Position numbers and translations under genes: made by a program. From Massilia sp. PAMC28688 (GTDB lineage Bacteria; Pseudomonadota; Gammaproteobacteria; Burkholderiales; Burkholderiaceae_D), in assembly GCF_019443445.1 (NCBI RefSeq), contig NZ_CP080378.1, positions 5,208,001 to 5,272,000 of the forward strand: DNA of 64,000 nt. The letters are read 5' to 3'. The first letter of the stretch is position 1; every line of letters begins with the position of its first letter. A model generated the notes under the pieces. The model worked only from the letters and a program-made list of their open reading frames with translations, did not search any database and had not been told where the DNA came from. Positions 54,428-63,773 of the stretch are shown here, one piece after another.

Positions 54428-55675
54428 ATGAAGCAGGCGTCCACCTACTGGAAGCATGTCGCCACGGTGCTCGGCGGCGCACTGGGAGCACAGGCCCTGC
54501 CGCTGCTGGCCGCGCCCTTCATCACCCGCTGGTGTACGCCGGCAGAGGTAGGCGCCTTCAGTGTCTGGCTGGGGATCGTCGCGGTGGCCGCGATTGGCGC
54601 CACGCTGCGCCTGGAAGCGGCCATGATCCTCGATCACGGCAGCGGCGACCAGCGTACCTGCTTTAATGTGGTGGCCTGGTCGGCCGGCGCGGTGGCCATT
54701 GCCATGACGCTGGCCGCCGTCCTGGCGCGGGCGGCCGGCTTGCCGATGGTTTCCAGCCTCTCGTGGGCGGCGCTGTTGACACTGGGCCTTGGCACCTGGC
54801 TCACTGCCTACATGCAGACCACTCTTGCCTACGCCACCTCGCAGGGAGCCTTTGGCAAGGCAGCCAAGGCAAAGATCTGGGGCGCGGGCAGCATCGCCGC
54901 CTTCCAGGTCGGCCTGCTGTTGGCAGGGGTCGGAGGCGTGTCGCTGCTGGCCGGCCAGCTGGCGGGACTGTTCATCGGCCTGCTGGCAGCCACCTTGCTG
55001 CTGAAGCCACCCCGTCCGCGCCCGGGACTGTGGCCCGGCGTACAAGAGCGACGCTACCTGCACCGGCGCAGCGCCTTCTGGCGCTTTTCGCTGCCCTCCA
55101 ACCTGCTCAATGTGCTGGTCGGACAGCTGCCCCTGTTCATGATAGGGGCGCGTCACGGCGCCCTGGCCGCTGGCCTGTTCGCACTCACCCAGCGCGTTCT
55201 GTCGGCCCCCATTGCGCTGCTGGCGTCATCGGTGCTGGAAGTATTCAAGCGCCAGTCGGTCAAGGACTTCCAGGCGCACGGCAACTGCCGCGACGCCTAC
55301 CGCTACACCTTCAAGGCCCTGGTCCTGCTGGGACTGGGGCCATCGCTGGTGCTGTTCTTTTTCTCGCCGCAGCTGTTTGCCTGGGCCTTCGGCGAGAACT
55401 GGCGTCCGGCCGGCGAACTGGCTCAGATCCTGGCGCCGCTGTACTTCCTCAACTTCATCGCCAGTCCGCTCAGCTACGTATTCTATGTCGCCGGCAAGCA
55501 GAAAATGGACCTGGTATGGCAGGTGGCGCTGTTCGGCATGACGCTTGGCGTGTTTGCCGTCCCCGCCAGCTTGCACCAGAGCGTGGGCTGGTATGCCACC
55601 GGCTACTCGGTGCTCTACGTCGTGTACCTGTACATGTCCTGGTACTGCTCGCAAAACCGGGTGGCGCCAGCATGA
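54428..55675 (+). CDS. wzx: polysaccharide flippase (Wzx-type)
   Basis: 415 residues, 3 bp after the aminotransferase. About 12 hydrophobic segments; the opening WKHVATVLGGALGAQALPLL and the pattern SRFAF-like LYRRSAFWRFSLPSNLLNVL fit the MVF/Wzx superfamily. It would flip undecaprenyl-linked repeat units to the periplasm. The stop overlaps the polymerase start (ATGA). Confidence 0.9.
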   Translation: MKQASTYWKHVATVLGGALGAQALPLLAAPFITRWCTPAEVGAFSVWLGIVAVAAIGATLRLEAAMILDHGSGDQRTCFNVVAWSAGAVAIAMTLAAVLARAAGLPMVSSLSWAALLTLGLGTWLTAYMQTTLAYATSQGAFGKAAKAKIWGAGSIAAFQVGLLLAGVGGVSLLAGQLAGLFIGLLAATLLLKPPRPRPGLWPGVQERRYLHRRSAFWRFSLPSNLLNVLVGQLPLFMIGARHGALAAGLFALTQRVLSAPIALLASSVLEVFKRQSVKDFQAHGNCRDAYRYTFKALVLLGLGPSLVLFFFSPQLFAWAFGENWRPAGELAQILAPLYFLNFIASPLSYVFYVAGKQKMDLVWQVALFGMTLGVFAVPASLHQSVGWYATGYSVLYVVYLYMSWYCSQNRVAPA

Positions 55676-56940
55676 AGCGCTGGATGCAGCGTTTTACCTT
55701 TTCCGGCCACTCGGTCGGCATGACCGCTTTCCTGGCGCTGTTCCCGGGCTTCTTCTTTTATCACACCCTGCTGGGCCTGGGCATGATCGGCGCGGTACTG
55801 GGCGGCTACTTCGCCCCCGTGTCCCTGCTGGTGGCGCCGCCCCTATTGTTCTTTTACGCCTACAAGATCCGGCGCGACCAGTCGCACCTGGGGCACGCCG
55901 ACGTCTTCTTCTGGCTCTACATCGCCTATTTCCTGACCGTGGTCGCCATCCAGGCCAGTGCCGGCGCCAACCCCGTCATTGTCGGCAACCATTTGCTGGG
56001 CGCGCTCTTCATCGCCAACATGTTCCTGGTCTTTCGCCTGACTGATTTCAACCGGGGCGATGTGCGCTTCCTGCTGCTGGCCACCCTGGCCGGCATGTCG
56101 GCCATCGTCTTTTCCTATTCGGTGGACGGCTCGTTCTACCTGGCGCCGCTGGGCACGGCCAAAAATCCCGAAAGCCTGGCCACCTACCAGGGCTTTTCGC
56201 GCTCCTACCTGTTCACCTTCATGGCTGCCATTGCCTATTGCCGCGGCAGGCTGCTGCGCATCGTCCTGTATTGCGCGGCCGCGCCCACCTTGTTTGTCAA
56301 TACGGCGCGCAGTGAATTCGTGGCGATGCTGTTTGTGATCCCGATCATCGAAATCTACTATGCCCGCCACAAGATGGTCCTGGCCTCGGTGCTGCTTGCC
56401 ATCTTCCTGGGCATTTATCTCAACCTGGAATACCTGCTGTCGCTGCTGCCCAGTAACCGCATCCTTGAACTGCTGGACCTGTCGCAGTCCACTTCAGCCA
56501 ACAAGCGTCATCTGCTGAGCCTGTACGCGAAGAACACCATCGCCCAGTTTCCGATCTTCGGCGACTACGCCAGCTACACCCCGGGATTTTATTCGCACAA
56601 CGTGCTCTCGGCCTGGGTCGATACGGGGGTTTTCGGCTTCTTCTTCGTCCTGGCACTGGTGATCCTGCCTTTGCTGCAAATGCTTGTCAAAGGCTATTTC
56701 CTGCCCCGCCCGTCCCCGGTTTTCATTCTCGGCTTCACCCTGGCCTGTATCACCCTGCTGCTCCTATTAACGTCGCATTACTTCACCGACATGCTGATCG
56801 GCGCCACGCTCGGCACCTATTCGAAATACCGGTATGGAAGAAAACATGGCAAGCATAGTCCACCTCACATCGGCCCATCCGCGCCACGACACGCGCATCT
56901 TCGTCAAGCAGTGCCGCAAGCTGGCAGAGTGCGGGCATGA
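55672..56940 (+). CDS. wzy: O-antigen/EPS polymerase-like membrane protein (Wzy-type)
   Basis: 422 residues with about 10-11 membrane segments and a large periplasmic loop (roughly 265-330) containing NKRHLLSLYAKNTIAQF and FYSHNVLSAWVDTGVFG, the Wzy_C/O-antigen-ligase-like signature. It would join repeat units on the periplasmic side. The C-terminal tail after SKYRYGRK overlaps the next gene by about 95 bp in another frame, which is longer than elsewhere in this operon and suggests loss of an earlier stop. Confidence 0.87.
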   Translation: MKRWMQRFTFSGHSVGMTAFLALFPGFFFYHTLLGLGMIGAVLGGYFAPVSLLVAPPLLFFYAYKIRRDQSHLGHADVFFWLYIAYFLTVVAIQASAGANPVIVGNHLLGALFIANMFLVFRLTDFNRGDVRFLLLATLAGMSAIVFSYSVDGSFYLAPLGTAKNPESLATYQGFSRSYLFTFMAAIAYCRGRLLRIVLYCAAAPTLFVNTARSEFVAMLFVIPIIEIYYARHKMVLASVLLAIFLGIYLNLEYLLSLLPSNRILELLDLSQSTSANKRHLLSLYAKNTIAQFPIFGDYASYTPGFYSHNVLSAWVDTGVFGFFFVLALVILPLLQMLVKGYFLPRPSPVFILGFTLACITLLLLLTSHYFTDMLIGATLGTYSKYRYGRKHGKHSPPHIGPSAPRHAHLRQAVPQAGRVRA

Positions 56941-57946
56941 GGTGGCGCTGGTGGTAGCTGACGGCATGGGACCGGCCTTCGAGCACGGTATCCGCATCCT
57001 GGATGTGGGGCGCCCGCCCGGCCGGCTCCAGCGCATGCTGCACACCACGCGCCGCGTCTTGGCACAGGCCCAGGCGCTCGATGCCGACATCTATCACCTG
57101 CACGATCCGGAATTGATTCCGGCGGGGCTGGCGCTGAAAAGGCGGGGCAGGAAAGTCATTTTCGATGCCCACGAAGACGTGCCGGTGCAGCTGCTCGGCA
57201 AGCCTTACCTGAACCAGGGCACGCGGTGCCTGCTGGCACGCATGTTTTCCGCCTACGAGCGCTTTGCCTGCAGCCGGTTCGATGCCATCGTGGCGGCCAC
57301 GCCCTTCATCCGCGCCAAGTTCGCCAGCATCAATCCGCGCTCGGTCGACGTCAACAATTACCCCGTCGCAGGCGAATTTGACGCCGCAGCGCCCTGGGCC
57401 GCCAAGGAACGCCAGGTCTGCTACGTCGGCGGCCTGTCGGCGCCGCGCGGCATACGCGAGCTGGTGCGCGCCAGTGCCATGCTCCATTCGGGCGCCACGC
57501 TGGCCCTGGCCGGACAGTTTTCGGAAGCGCCGCTGGCGGCGGAAATCGAGGCCGATCCCGCCTGGCGCGCCGTGCGCAGCCTGGGCCACCTGGACCGCGC
57601 CGGCGTACGCGCCGTGATGGCCGGATCGATGGCGGGCCTGGTGACGCTGCATCCCCAGCCCAACTACCTCGACGCCCTGCCCGTCAAAATGTTCGAGTAC
57701 ATGGCTGCCGGCATTCCCGTCATTGCTTCCGATATCCCGCTTTGGCGCGGCATTATCGAACAGGCGCGCTGCGGCATGTGCGTCGATCCCCTCGACCCGG
57801 CCGCCATTGCCGCCACCATTGATTACCTGGTCCTGCATCCCGACCAGGCCCGTGAAATGGGCCAGAACGGGCGGCGTGCCGTGCTCGAGCAATTCAACTG
57901 GTCCATTGAATCCAAAAAACTGCTGGCCCTTTATGACTGTCTTTGA
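56846..57946 (+). CDS. GT4-family glycosyltransferase
   Basis: 366 residues from ATG 56846 (GGAAG upstream); ATG 56834 is an alternative. It has the GT-B fold with HLTSAHPRHDTRIFVKQC near the N-terminus, HLHDPELIPAGLAL in the middle and the donor-site motif KMFEYMAAGIPVIASD followed by GIIE near the C-terminus. It would add a sugar to the lipid-linked repeat unit on the cytosolic face. Donor and linkage are unknown. Confidence 0.9.
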   Translation: MASIVHLTSAHPRHDTRIFVKQCRKLAECGHEVALVVADGMGPAFEHGIRILDVGRPPGRLQRMLHTTRRVLAQAQALDADIYHLHDPELIPAGLALKRRGRKVIFDAHEDVPVQLLGKPYLNQGTRCLLARMFSAYERFACSRFDAIVAATPFIRAKFASINPRSVDVNNYPVAGEFDAAAPWAAKERQVCYVGGLSAPRGIRELVRASAMLHSGATLALAGQFSEAPLAAEIEADPAWRAVRSLGHLDRAGVRAVMAGSMAGLVTLHPQPNYLDALPVKMFEYMAAGIPVIASDIPLWRGIIEQARCGMCVDPLDPAAIAATIDYLVLHPDQAREMGQNGRRAVLEQFNWSIESKKLLALYDCL

Positions 57947-58643
57947 TCGCCTGCGCGAATATCGCCGCCTGGCGCGGGTGGCATGCAGCCTGCTCACATT
58001 GCCCAGGGCGCGCCTGCGCTTTGACACGGCCATTGCGCCGACGAAGATCCGCTCGCAGTACGAACTGTTCAACCGTCCGCACGCGCGCTTCCCGCTGATG
58101 AAAAACAAGACGATGGGAATAGCGCTGATCGACTTAAGCAATTTCAAAAACTCGAGCGAGTATCTGGCTACAGTGAAGAAAAAGGATTACGCAGGACACC
58201 ACGCCAGGCAGGCACGTAAGCGCGGTTACACGGTACGGCGCATCAACCGCAATGACCATGTCGCCGAAATATTCCGGATCAACACCTCGTCCGAGAACCG
58301 CCAGGGACGACCGATGGACCTGCCCTACCTGACGCTGCAGACCGAATACGAGGAAGGGCCGCCCATGCAGTCGTACGGCGTCTTCAATGCAGAGGGACTG
58401 TTGACGGGGTATTGCTGCCTGGGGATGTATGGAAACTTCGCCGCCACCGACCGCCTGATCGGCCTGAAAACCCCGGACGGCGCGATGTACCTGCTGCTGG
58501 TGGAAATAATCTGCACGCTGATCGACCGCGGACAGGTGGACTACTTCATGTACGACACCTTCCTGGGCGCCCAGCCGGGACTGAAAAGCTTCAAGCATCG
58601 CATCGGTTTCCAACCATTCCGGGTCAAGTACTCGCTTATCTAG
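57933..58643 (+). CDS. acyltransferase-like protein of polysaccharide locus, copy 1 (GNAT/FemAB-like)
   Basis: 236 residues from ATG 57933, overlapping the glycosyltransferase stop by 14 bp. The core reads GHHARQARKRGYTVRRINR, then INTSSENRQGRPMDLPYL and FMYDTFLGAQPGLKSFKHRI. The RQGRPM segment and the alternating strands suggest a GNAT/FemAB-type acyl- or aminoacyltransferase acting on an amino sugar, but I cannot name the family with certainty. It is paralogous to the next gene along the whole length. Confidence 0.7.
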   Translation: MTVFDRLREYRRLARVACSLLTLPRARLRFDTAIAPTKIRSQYELFNRPHARFPLMKNKTMGIALIDLSNFKNSSEYLATVKKKDYAGHHARQARKRGYTVRRINRNDHVAEIFRINTSSENRQGRPMDLPYLTLQTEYEEGPPMQSYGVFNAEGLLTGYCCLGMYGNFAATDRLIGLKTPDGAMYLLLVEIICTLIDRGQVDYFMYDTFLGAQPGLKSFKHRIGFQPFRVKYSLI

Positions 58644-58652
58644 AACACGATC

Positions 58653-59345
58653 ATGCCAAACCTGTCGCAATCCATCACCCTGATCAAGACGCTGCTCGCC
58701 ATGCCGGTCGCCCACCTGCGCTTTGAACGGCACCTGGAACCGGCCAATGTCCTGTCCACCTACCGCTACTACACCAAGCGCCATCCCAAATACTTCGTCA
58801 TCGGCCACAAGAGCTGGGGCGCGGCCCTGATCGACCTGCAGCAGTGCACCACGCGCGCCGCCTACCTCGAACGCATCAAGGGCAAGAACGCCGGTGCCTA
58901 CCATGCCAGGCGGGCACGCATGCGCGGCTACCACCTGATGGAAATTGACCGCAACAATTACGTCGATGCGATCCATGACATCAATACCTCGGTCGACCAG
59001 CGCCAGGGCCGCCCCATGGATGCGCACTACCAGGAAAAGCAGCTGCACTTCGAGGTGCTGGCGAACTACCGCTGCTTTGGCGTGTTCAGCGCTGCCAACG
59101 AGCTGGCGGCCTACGCCACGCTGGGCCGCTTCGGCAACTTCAGCGCCTTTTCCCAGCTGATGGGCTACCGCAACAACGACGGCATCATGCACCTGCTGGT
59201 GAGCGACATCGTCGGCCAGCTGATCGACGAAGGCCAGGTGCGCTACGCCATGTACGACACCTTCTTCGGCGCCCTGCCCGGTCTGCAGCAATTCAAGACC
59301 ATGCTCGGCTTTGAGCCCTACCGCGCGCGCTACAGCCTCCAATGA
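58653..59345 (+). CDS. acyltransferase-like protein of polysaccharide locus, copy 2
   Basis: 230 residues, 9 bp after copy 1 and clearly homologous to it: ALIDL, AYHARRARMRGYHLMEIDR, INTSVDQRQGRPMD and AMYDTFFGALPGLQQFK align position by position. A duplication with divergence suggests two acceptor positions or two sugars. Its stop overlaps the deacetylase-like gene (ATGA). Function is inferred as N-acylation. Confidence 0.7.
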   Translation: MPNLSQSITLIKTLLAMPVAHLRFERHLEPANVLSTYRYYTKRHPKYFVIGHKSWGAALIDLQQCTTRAAYLERIKGKNAGAYHARRARMRGYHLMEIDRNNYVDAIHDINTSVDQRQGRPMDAHYQEKQLHFEVLANYRCFGVFSAANELAAYATLGRFGNFSAFSQLMGYRNNDGIMHLLVSDIVGQLIDEGQVRYAMYDTFFGALPGLQQFKTMLGFEPYRARYSLQ

Positions 59346-60112
59346 AAACCATCCTCCACCGCTTCTACAGCGACTACCTCATGCCGTCGCGCATGGGCAT
59401 CTACGAGGCGCTCATCGAGCAGGCCAGGGACGCCGGCTACCGCCAGCTGTCGGTGCGCGACTTCGTCAATGAACCGGCGGGCGAAGGCCTGCGCACGCTG
59501 GTGCACCGGCACGACATTGACAGCGACCTGCGCACCGCGGCCAAGATGTTCGCCATCGAAGCGAAGCACGGCATCAAGGCCAGCTACTACTTCAGGCTCT
59601 CGACGCTGGACATCGGCTTCATGCGCGAGATTGAATCCTACGGCAGCGAAGCGAGCTACCACTTCGAGGAAGTGGCGGACTTCGCCAAGCGCCACCACAT
59701 CAAGGATGCGGACGTGGTGCGTACCCGCTTTCCCATCATCCGCGCCCAGTTCCGCCAGAACCTCGAACGCATCGAGCGCGCGCTGGGGCGCAAGCTCGTC
59801 ACGGTGGCCAGCCACGGCGACTTCGCCAACCGCCGCCTGCAGGTCATCAACAACGAGATCCTCGACGACCAGGCCTTCCGCGCGCGTTGCGGCATTGCCT
59901 GCGAAGCTTACGATGCCGCCCTCCTGTCGCGCTTTGACATGTACATCAGCGACCGCCCGCACCCGCTCTACTACCACCCCATGCCGCCGGCGGCGGCGTT
60001 CGGGCGCTATCGCAGCATCTGCCTGCTCACCCATCCGGTGCAGTGGGAAACCAACTGGCGCGAAAACACGCGCTGCAACGTCCGGCGCCTGATTGAAGGC
60101 CTGGCCTGGTAA
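59342..60112 (+). CDS. polysaccharide deacetylase-like protein (NodB/CE4-like)
   Basis: 256 residues. LVHRHDIDSDLRTAAKM resembles the first CE4 metal motif and TVASHGDFANRR a second; the GIKASYYFRLST stretch fits the NodB barrel. Deacetylation of an N-acetyl sugar before re-acylation by the preceding pair would be a coherent pathway, which is an inference. The motifs are divergent, so activity is uncertain. Confidence 0.72.
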   Translation: MKTILHRFYSDYLMPSRMGIYEALIEQARDAGYRQLSVRDFVNEPAGEGLRTLVHRHDIDSDLRTAAKMFAIEAKHGIKASYYFRLSTLDIGFMREIESYGSEASYHFEEVADFAKRHHIKDADVVRTRFPIIRAQFRQNLERIERALGRKLVTVASHGDFANRRLQVINNEILDDQAFRARCGIACEAYDAALLSRFDMYISDRPHPLYYHPMPPAAAFGRYRSICLLTHPVQWETNWRENTRCNVRRLIEGLAW

Positions 60113-60129
60113 CCCACCAAAGGATGCCC

Positions 60130-61359
60130 GTGAATATCCTCCTCATCAACCACTACGCCGGCTCGCTCAGGCACGGCATGGAATACCGCCCTTTCTACCT
60201 GGCGCGCGAATGGGTCAGGCTGGGGCACCGGGTGCGCATCATCGCCTCGGCCCAGTCGCACATCCGGGCCCAGGCGCCGCACCTGGCCGGTCGGCGTGAA
60301 CTGGCTGAAGTGATCGACGGGGTGGAGTACCGGTGGATCGCCACGCCGGCCTACCGCGGCAATGGCGCCGCGCGCGTGCTCAACATGTTTTCCTTCGTCA
60401 GCCGGCTGTATCGGCAGGCGCAGGCACTGGCCGGCGACTTCCGGCCCGACGCCGTCATCGCTTCGAGCACCTACCCGCTCGATATCTGGCCGGCGCACCG
60501 CATCGCGCGCCTGGCCGGCGCGCGCCTGCTGTTCGAGCTGCACGACCTGTGGCCGCTCTCGCCGATGGAGCTGGGCGGTTACTCGAAGTGGCACCCCTTC
60601 ATCATGCTGCTGCAGGCGGCCGAAAACTTCGCGTGCCGCCGCGCCGACGCCATTGTCTCGATCCTGCCCAAGGTGCGCGAGCACCTGGAAGCGCACGGCA
60701 TGGCGCCGCACAAGCTGCACATTGTGCCCAATGGCGCCGATCCGGAAGAATGGCTGGCCGCGTCCCCGGCGCTGCCCGGCGTGGCCGGCGAGAAGATCGA
60801 CGCCCTGCGGCGCCAGGGCAAGTTCATTGTCGGCTATGCCGGTACCCACGGCGTGGCCAATGCGCTCGACACGCTGCTGCAGGCGGCCGCCCTGGTGGGG
60901 GACGAGCGGATCGCCTTTGTGCTGGTGGGCGGTGGCCCGGAAAAGCTGCGCCTGCAGCGCATGGCAGGCGGCATGCGCCTGCGCAACGTGCATTTCTTCG
61001 ACCCCGTCGCAAAGCAGCATGTGCCGGCCCTGCTGGCGCGCTTTGACGTGGCCTACATCGGCTGGCAGCGCCAGCCCCTGTACCGATTCGGCATCGCGCC
61101 CAACAAGCTGATTGACTACATGATGGCCGGCTGCACCATCCTGCACTCGGTCGAGGCAGGCAACGACCCGGTGGCCGAAGCACGCTGCGGCCTCACGGTG
61201 CCGCCGCAGGACCCGGCCGCCGTGGCGCGCGGCCTGCTTGCCCTGTTCATGCTGTCGCCATCCGAGCGCACGGCGCTGGGCGAGCGTGGCCGCACATTTG
61301 CGATGACCAACCTGAGCTACCCCGTCCTCGGGCGCCGCTTTCTCCAGGCCTGCGCCTGA
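60130..61359 (+). CDS. GT4-family glycosyltransferase (WbuB-like)
   Basis: 409 residues from GTG 60130, which has AAAGGA five bases upstream and gives the typical [20 protein letters not shown] opening; ATG 60124 has no room for a ribosome site. [17 protein letters not shown] and the donor motif [19 protein letters not shown] mark the GT-B fold. WbuB-type enzymes transfer FucNAc-like amino sugars, which would fit the 4,6-dehydratase in this locus. Confidence 0.88.
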   Translation: MNILLINHYAGSLRHGMEYRPFYLAREWVRLGHRVRIIASAQSHIRAQAPHLAGRRELAEVIDGVEYRWIATPAYRGNGAARVLNMFSFVSRLYRQAQALAGDFRPDAVIASSTYPLDIWPAHRIARLAGARLLFELHDLWPLSPMELGGYSKWHPFIMLLQAAENFACRRADAIVSILPKVREHLEAHGMAPHKLHIVPNGADPEEWLAASPALPGVAGEKIDALRRQGKFIVGYAGTHGVANALDTLLQAAALVGDERIAFVLVGGGPEKLRLQRMAGGMRLRNVHFFDPVAKQHVPALLARFDVAYIGWQRQPLYRFGIAPNKLIDYMMAGCTILHSVEAGNDPVAEARCGLTVPPQDPAAVARGLLALFMLSPSERTALGERGRTFAMTNLSYPVLGRRFLQACA

Positions 61360-61382
61360 CACGAACCTGCAAAGGAAACATC

Positions 61383-62564
61383 ATGCCCGACGACAGCATC
61401 AAACCCGACAACACCGAGGCATTCCTGCCTTTTGCCCTGCCCGACATCGGCGACGAAGAAGTGGCCGCGGTCGTGGAGTGCCTGCGCTCCGGCTGGGTCA
61501 CCACGGGGCCAAAGACACGCCAGTTCGAGCAGGAGTTCGCGGCCTACCTCGGTGGCGGGGTCGAGACCATCTCGGTCAATTCTGCCACCGCCGGCCTGCA
61601 CCTGGCGCTCGAAGCGCTGGGCATCGGCCCGGGCGATGAAGTGATCGTGCCGACCCTGACCTTTACTGCCACCGCCGAAGTGGTGCGCTACCTGGGCGCC
61701 CAGCCGGTGTTCGTGGACGCCGACCCGGATACCCTCAACTTCGACCTGCAAGCCGTGGAGCGCGCCATCGGCCCGCACACGCGCGCCATCATCCCGGTGC
61801 ACTACGCCGGCCTGGCATGCGACATGGACGCCGTGCTGGCCCTGGCCCGTACTTACGGCCTGAAGGTGGTGGAAGACGCGGCGCACGCCTTCCCCACCAG
61901 GTACAAGGGCCAGCTGGTGGGCACCCTGGGCAGCGATGTGACGGTGTTCAGCTTTTATGCCAACAAGACCATGACCACCGGCGAAGGCGGCATGGTGGTC
62001 ACGCGCGACGCCGAGCTGGCGCGGCGCGTCCGGGTGATGCGCATCCACGGCATCAGCCAGGACGCCTTCCAGCGCTACACCTCGCGCAAGCCGGCCTGGT
62101 TCTACGAAGTGATCGCGGCCGGCTTCAAGTACAACCTGACCGATCTGGCGTCGGCCATGGGCATCGCGCAGCTGCACAAGATCGACCGCTTCCTGCAGCG
62201 GCGCGAATTGCTGGCCGCGCGCTACCACGAAGCGCTGCGCGGCCTGCCATTGCGCCTGCCGACGGCGGCCAGCGGCGACAGCACCCATGCCTGGCACCTG
62301 TATGTGGTGCGCCTGACAGATCACGCGCCGATCGGCCGCGATGAGCTGATCGCCCGCCTGTCCGAGCGCGGCATCGGCACCAGCGTCCACTTCATTCCGC
62401 TGCACCGCCAGCCGATCTGGCGCGACAGCTGCCGCCTCAGTCCGGCCCAGTTTCCGGCCGCCGAAGCGGCCTACCACAGCATGCTGTCCTTGCCGCTGTA
62501 CACCAAGATGAGCGATGCCGACCAGCAGCGCACTATCGACAACCTGAGGGAGTTACTGTCATGA
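61383..62564 (+). CDS. second DegT/DnrJ/EryC1 sugar aminotransferase (PglE-like)
   Basis: 393 residues with AAAGGA before ATG 61383. The PLP Lys lies in [15 protein letters not shown], with [16 protein letters not shown] and [11 protein letters not shown] upstream. This subgroup aminates 4-keto-6-deoxy UDP-sugars, so it is the probable partner of the dehydratase at 48216, giving a UDP-4-amino sugar. It is coupled to the next gene by ATGA overlap. Confidence 0.88.
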   Translation: MPDDSIKPDNTEAFLPFALPDIGDEEVAAVVECLRSGWVTTGPKTRQFEQEFAAYLGGGVETISVNSATAGLHLALEALGIGPGDEVIVPTLTFTATAEVVRYLGAQPVFVDADPDTLNFDLQAVERAIGPHTRAIIPVHYAGLACDMDAVLALARTYGLKVVEDAAHAFPTRYKGQLVGTLGSDVTVFSFYANKTMTTGEGGMVVTRDAELARRVRVMRIHGISQDAFQRYTSRKPAWFYEVIAAGFKYNLTDLASAMGIAQLHKIDRFLQRRELLAARYHEALRGLPLRLPTAASGDSTHAWHLYVVRLTDHAPIGRDELIARLSERGIGTSVHFIPLHRQPIWRDSCRLSPAQFPAAEAAYHSMLSLPLYTKMSDADQQRTIDNLRELLS

Positions 62565-63148
62565 TCAAGCGCATCTTCGACTTTACGGCCGCCGTGGTGG
62601 GCCTGGTGGTCCTCTCGCCCATGTTCCTGGCCATCGCGGCCTGGATCAAGCTCGATTCGCCCGGCCCCGTGTTCTTCCGCCAGCCCCGCGTGGGCAAGAA
62701 TGGCGAGATGTTCGACATTGTCAAGTTCCGCACCATGTATGACGACGCCCACGACGCCCTGCTCACGGTAGGCCACGACCGCCGCATCACCAAGGCCGGG
62801 CGCTTCCTGCGCCGCCACAAGCTCGATGAATTCCCCCAGCTGTTCAACGTGGTGGCCGGCACCATGAGCCTGGTCGGCCCGCGCCCGGAAGTGCCGCGCT
62901 ATGTCGACTGCTATCCGGCCGATGTGCGCGAGGTGGTGCTGTCGGTGGCGCCCGGCATCACCGACTGGGCATCGATCTACTACAAGGAGGAAAACTCCCT
63001 GCTGAGCCGCTCGTCCAACCCGGAGCAGGCTTACCTGGAAACCATCCTGCCGGCCAAGCTCAAATACAACCTGCGCTATGTCCATGAGCGCAGCTTCTGG
63101 AACGATGTGCGCATCATCTTTACCACCCTGGCCACCCTGGTGCGCTAG
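62561..63148 (+). CDS. initiating phosphoglycosyltransferase (PglC-type sugar transferase)
   Basis: 195 residues. One re-entrant hydrophobic N-terminal helix ([19 protein letters not shown]) is followed by the bacterial sugar transferase core: [22 protein letters not shown], cut here to its key KFRTM, then [15 protein letters not shown] and [12 protein letters not shown]. Its size is that of small monotopic PglC/WecP-type enzymes. It attaches the first sugar phosphate to undecaprenyl phosphate. With the dehydratase and PglE-like gene it suggests a bacillosamine-like first sugar, although no PglD-type acetyltransferase with a Rossmann domain is seen. Confidence 0.92.
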   Translation: MIKRIFDFTAAVVGLVVLSPMFLAIAAWIKLDSPGPVFFRQPRVGKNGEMFDIVKFRTMYDDAHDALLTVGHDRRITKAGRFLRRHKLDEFPQLFNVVAGTMSLVGPRPEVPRYVDCYPADVREVVLSVAPGITDWASIYYKEENSLLSRSSNPEQAYLETILPAKLKYNLRYVHERSFWNDVRIIFTTLATLVR

Positions 63149-63171
63149 GCGCCAGGCGCCGGGCGGCCTCG

Positions 63172-63753
63172 ATGCAGCTGGTCGAACTGGGCGACCTGGG
63201 CCTGACGCTGCCCACCGCCATTGCCATGACTGCCCTGCTGGCGGCCTGGCGGGCCTGGCGCATGGCCTGGTGCTGGAGCCTGCTGTTCGCGCTTGGCTTC
63301 GGAACTGTCGCCTTCAGCAAGATTGTGTTCATGGGCTGGGGCGGCGGCTGGCAGGCGCTGTGTTTCAAGGCGCTCAGCGGCCACGCCACGGGCGTTACCG
63401 CCGTGTATCCGACCCTGCTTTACCTGCTGCTGCAAGGTGGCGGTGCAAGCCTGCGCCATGGCGCGGTAGTGGCCGGCCTGGGCCTGGGCGCCCTGGTGGC
63501 GGTGCAACTGGCCGTCAGCGGTGAACACAGCATGGCCGAGGCGGTGGCCGGCTGGCTCATGGGCGCCGTGGTGAGCCTGCTGGTGATTGCATTGTCCGGC
63601 CCCCTGCCGCCACCGCGCCCGCTGCCGGGGATGCTCGCCTTTGGCGCTGTGTTCGCGCTGTTTGCGTGGCTGATGCAGTGGGCCCATGTCGGCTACTGGA
63701 TGGCGAAGCTGGCACGCCTGCTTTCGGGACAGCAGCAATTGTTCCCGCTCTAG
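63172..63753 (+). CDS. PAP2-like membrane phosphatase
   Basis: 193 residues with about six hydrophobic segments. Remnants of the PAP2 signature are visible: KALSGHATGV and SGEHSMAEAVAGW, where His is kept and the usual Asp is Glu. It might recycle undecaprenyl pyrophosphate for the polymerisation cycle. The motifs are incomplete (no clear KX6RP), so it may have another role. Confidence 0.7.
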   Translation: MQLVELGDLGLTLPTAIAMTALLAAWRAWRMAWCWSLLFALGFGTVAFSKIVFMGWGGGWQALCFKALSGHATGVTAVYPTLLYLLLQGGGASLRHGAVVAGLGLGALVAVQLAVSGEHSMAEAVAGWLMGAVVSLLVIALSGPLPPPRPLPGMLAFGAVFALFAWLMQWAHVGYWMAKLARLLSGQQQLFPL

Positions 63754-63773
63754 ACTGTCATAAGGATGCCGAG

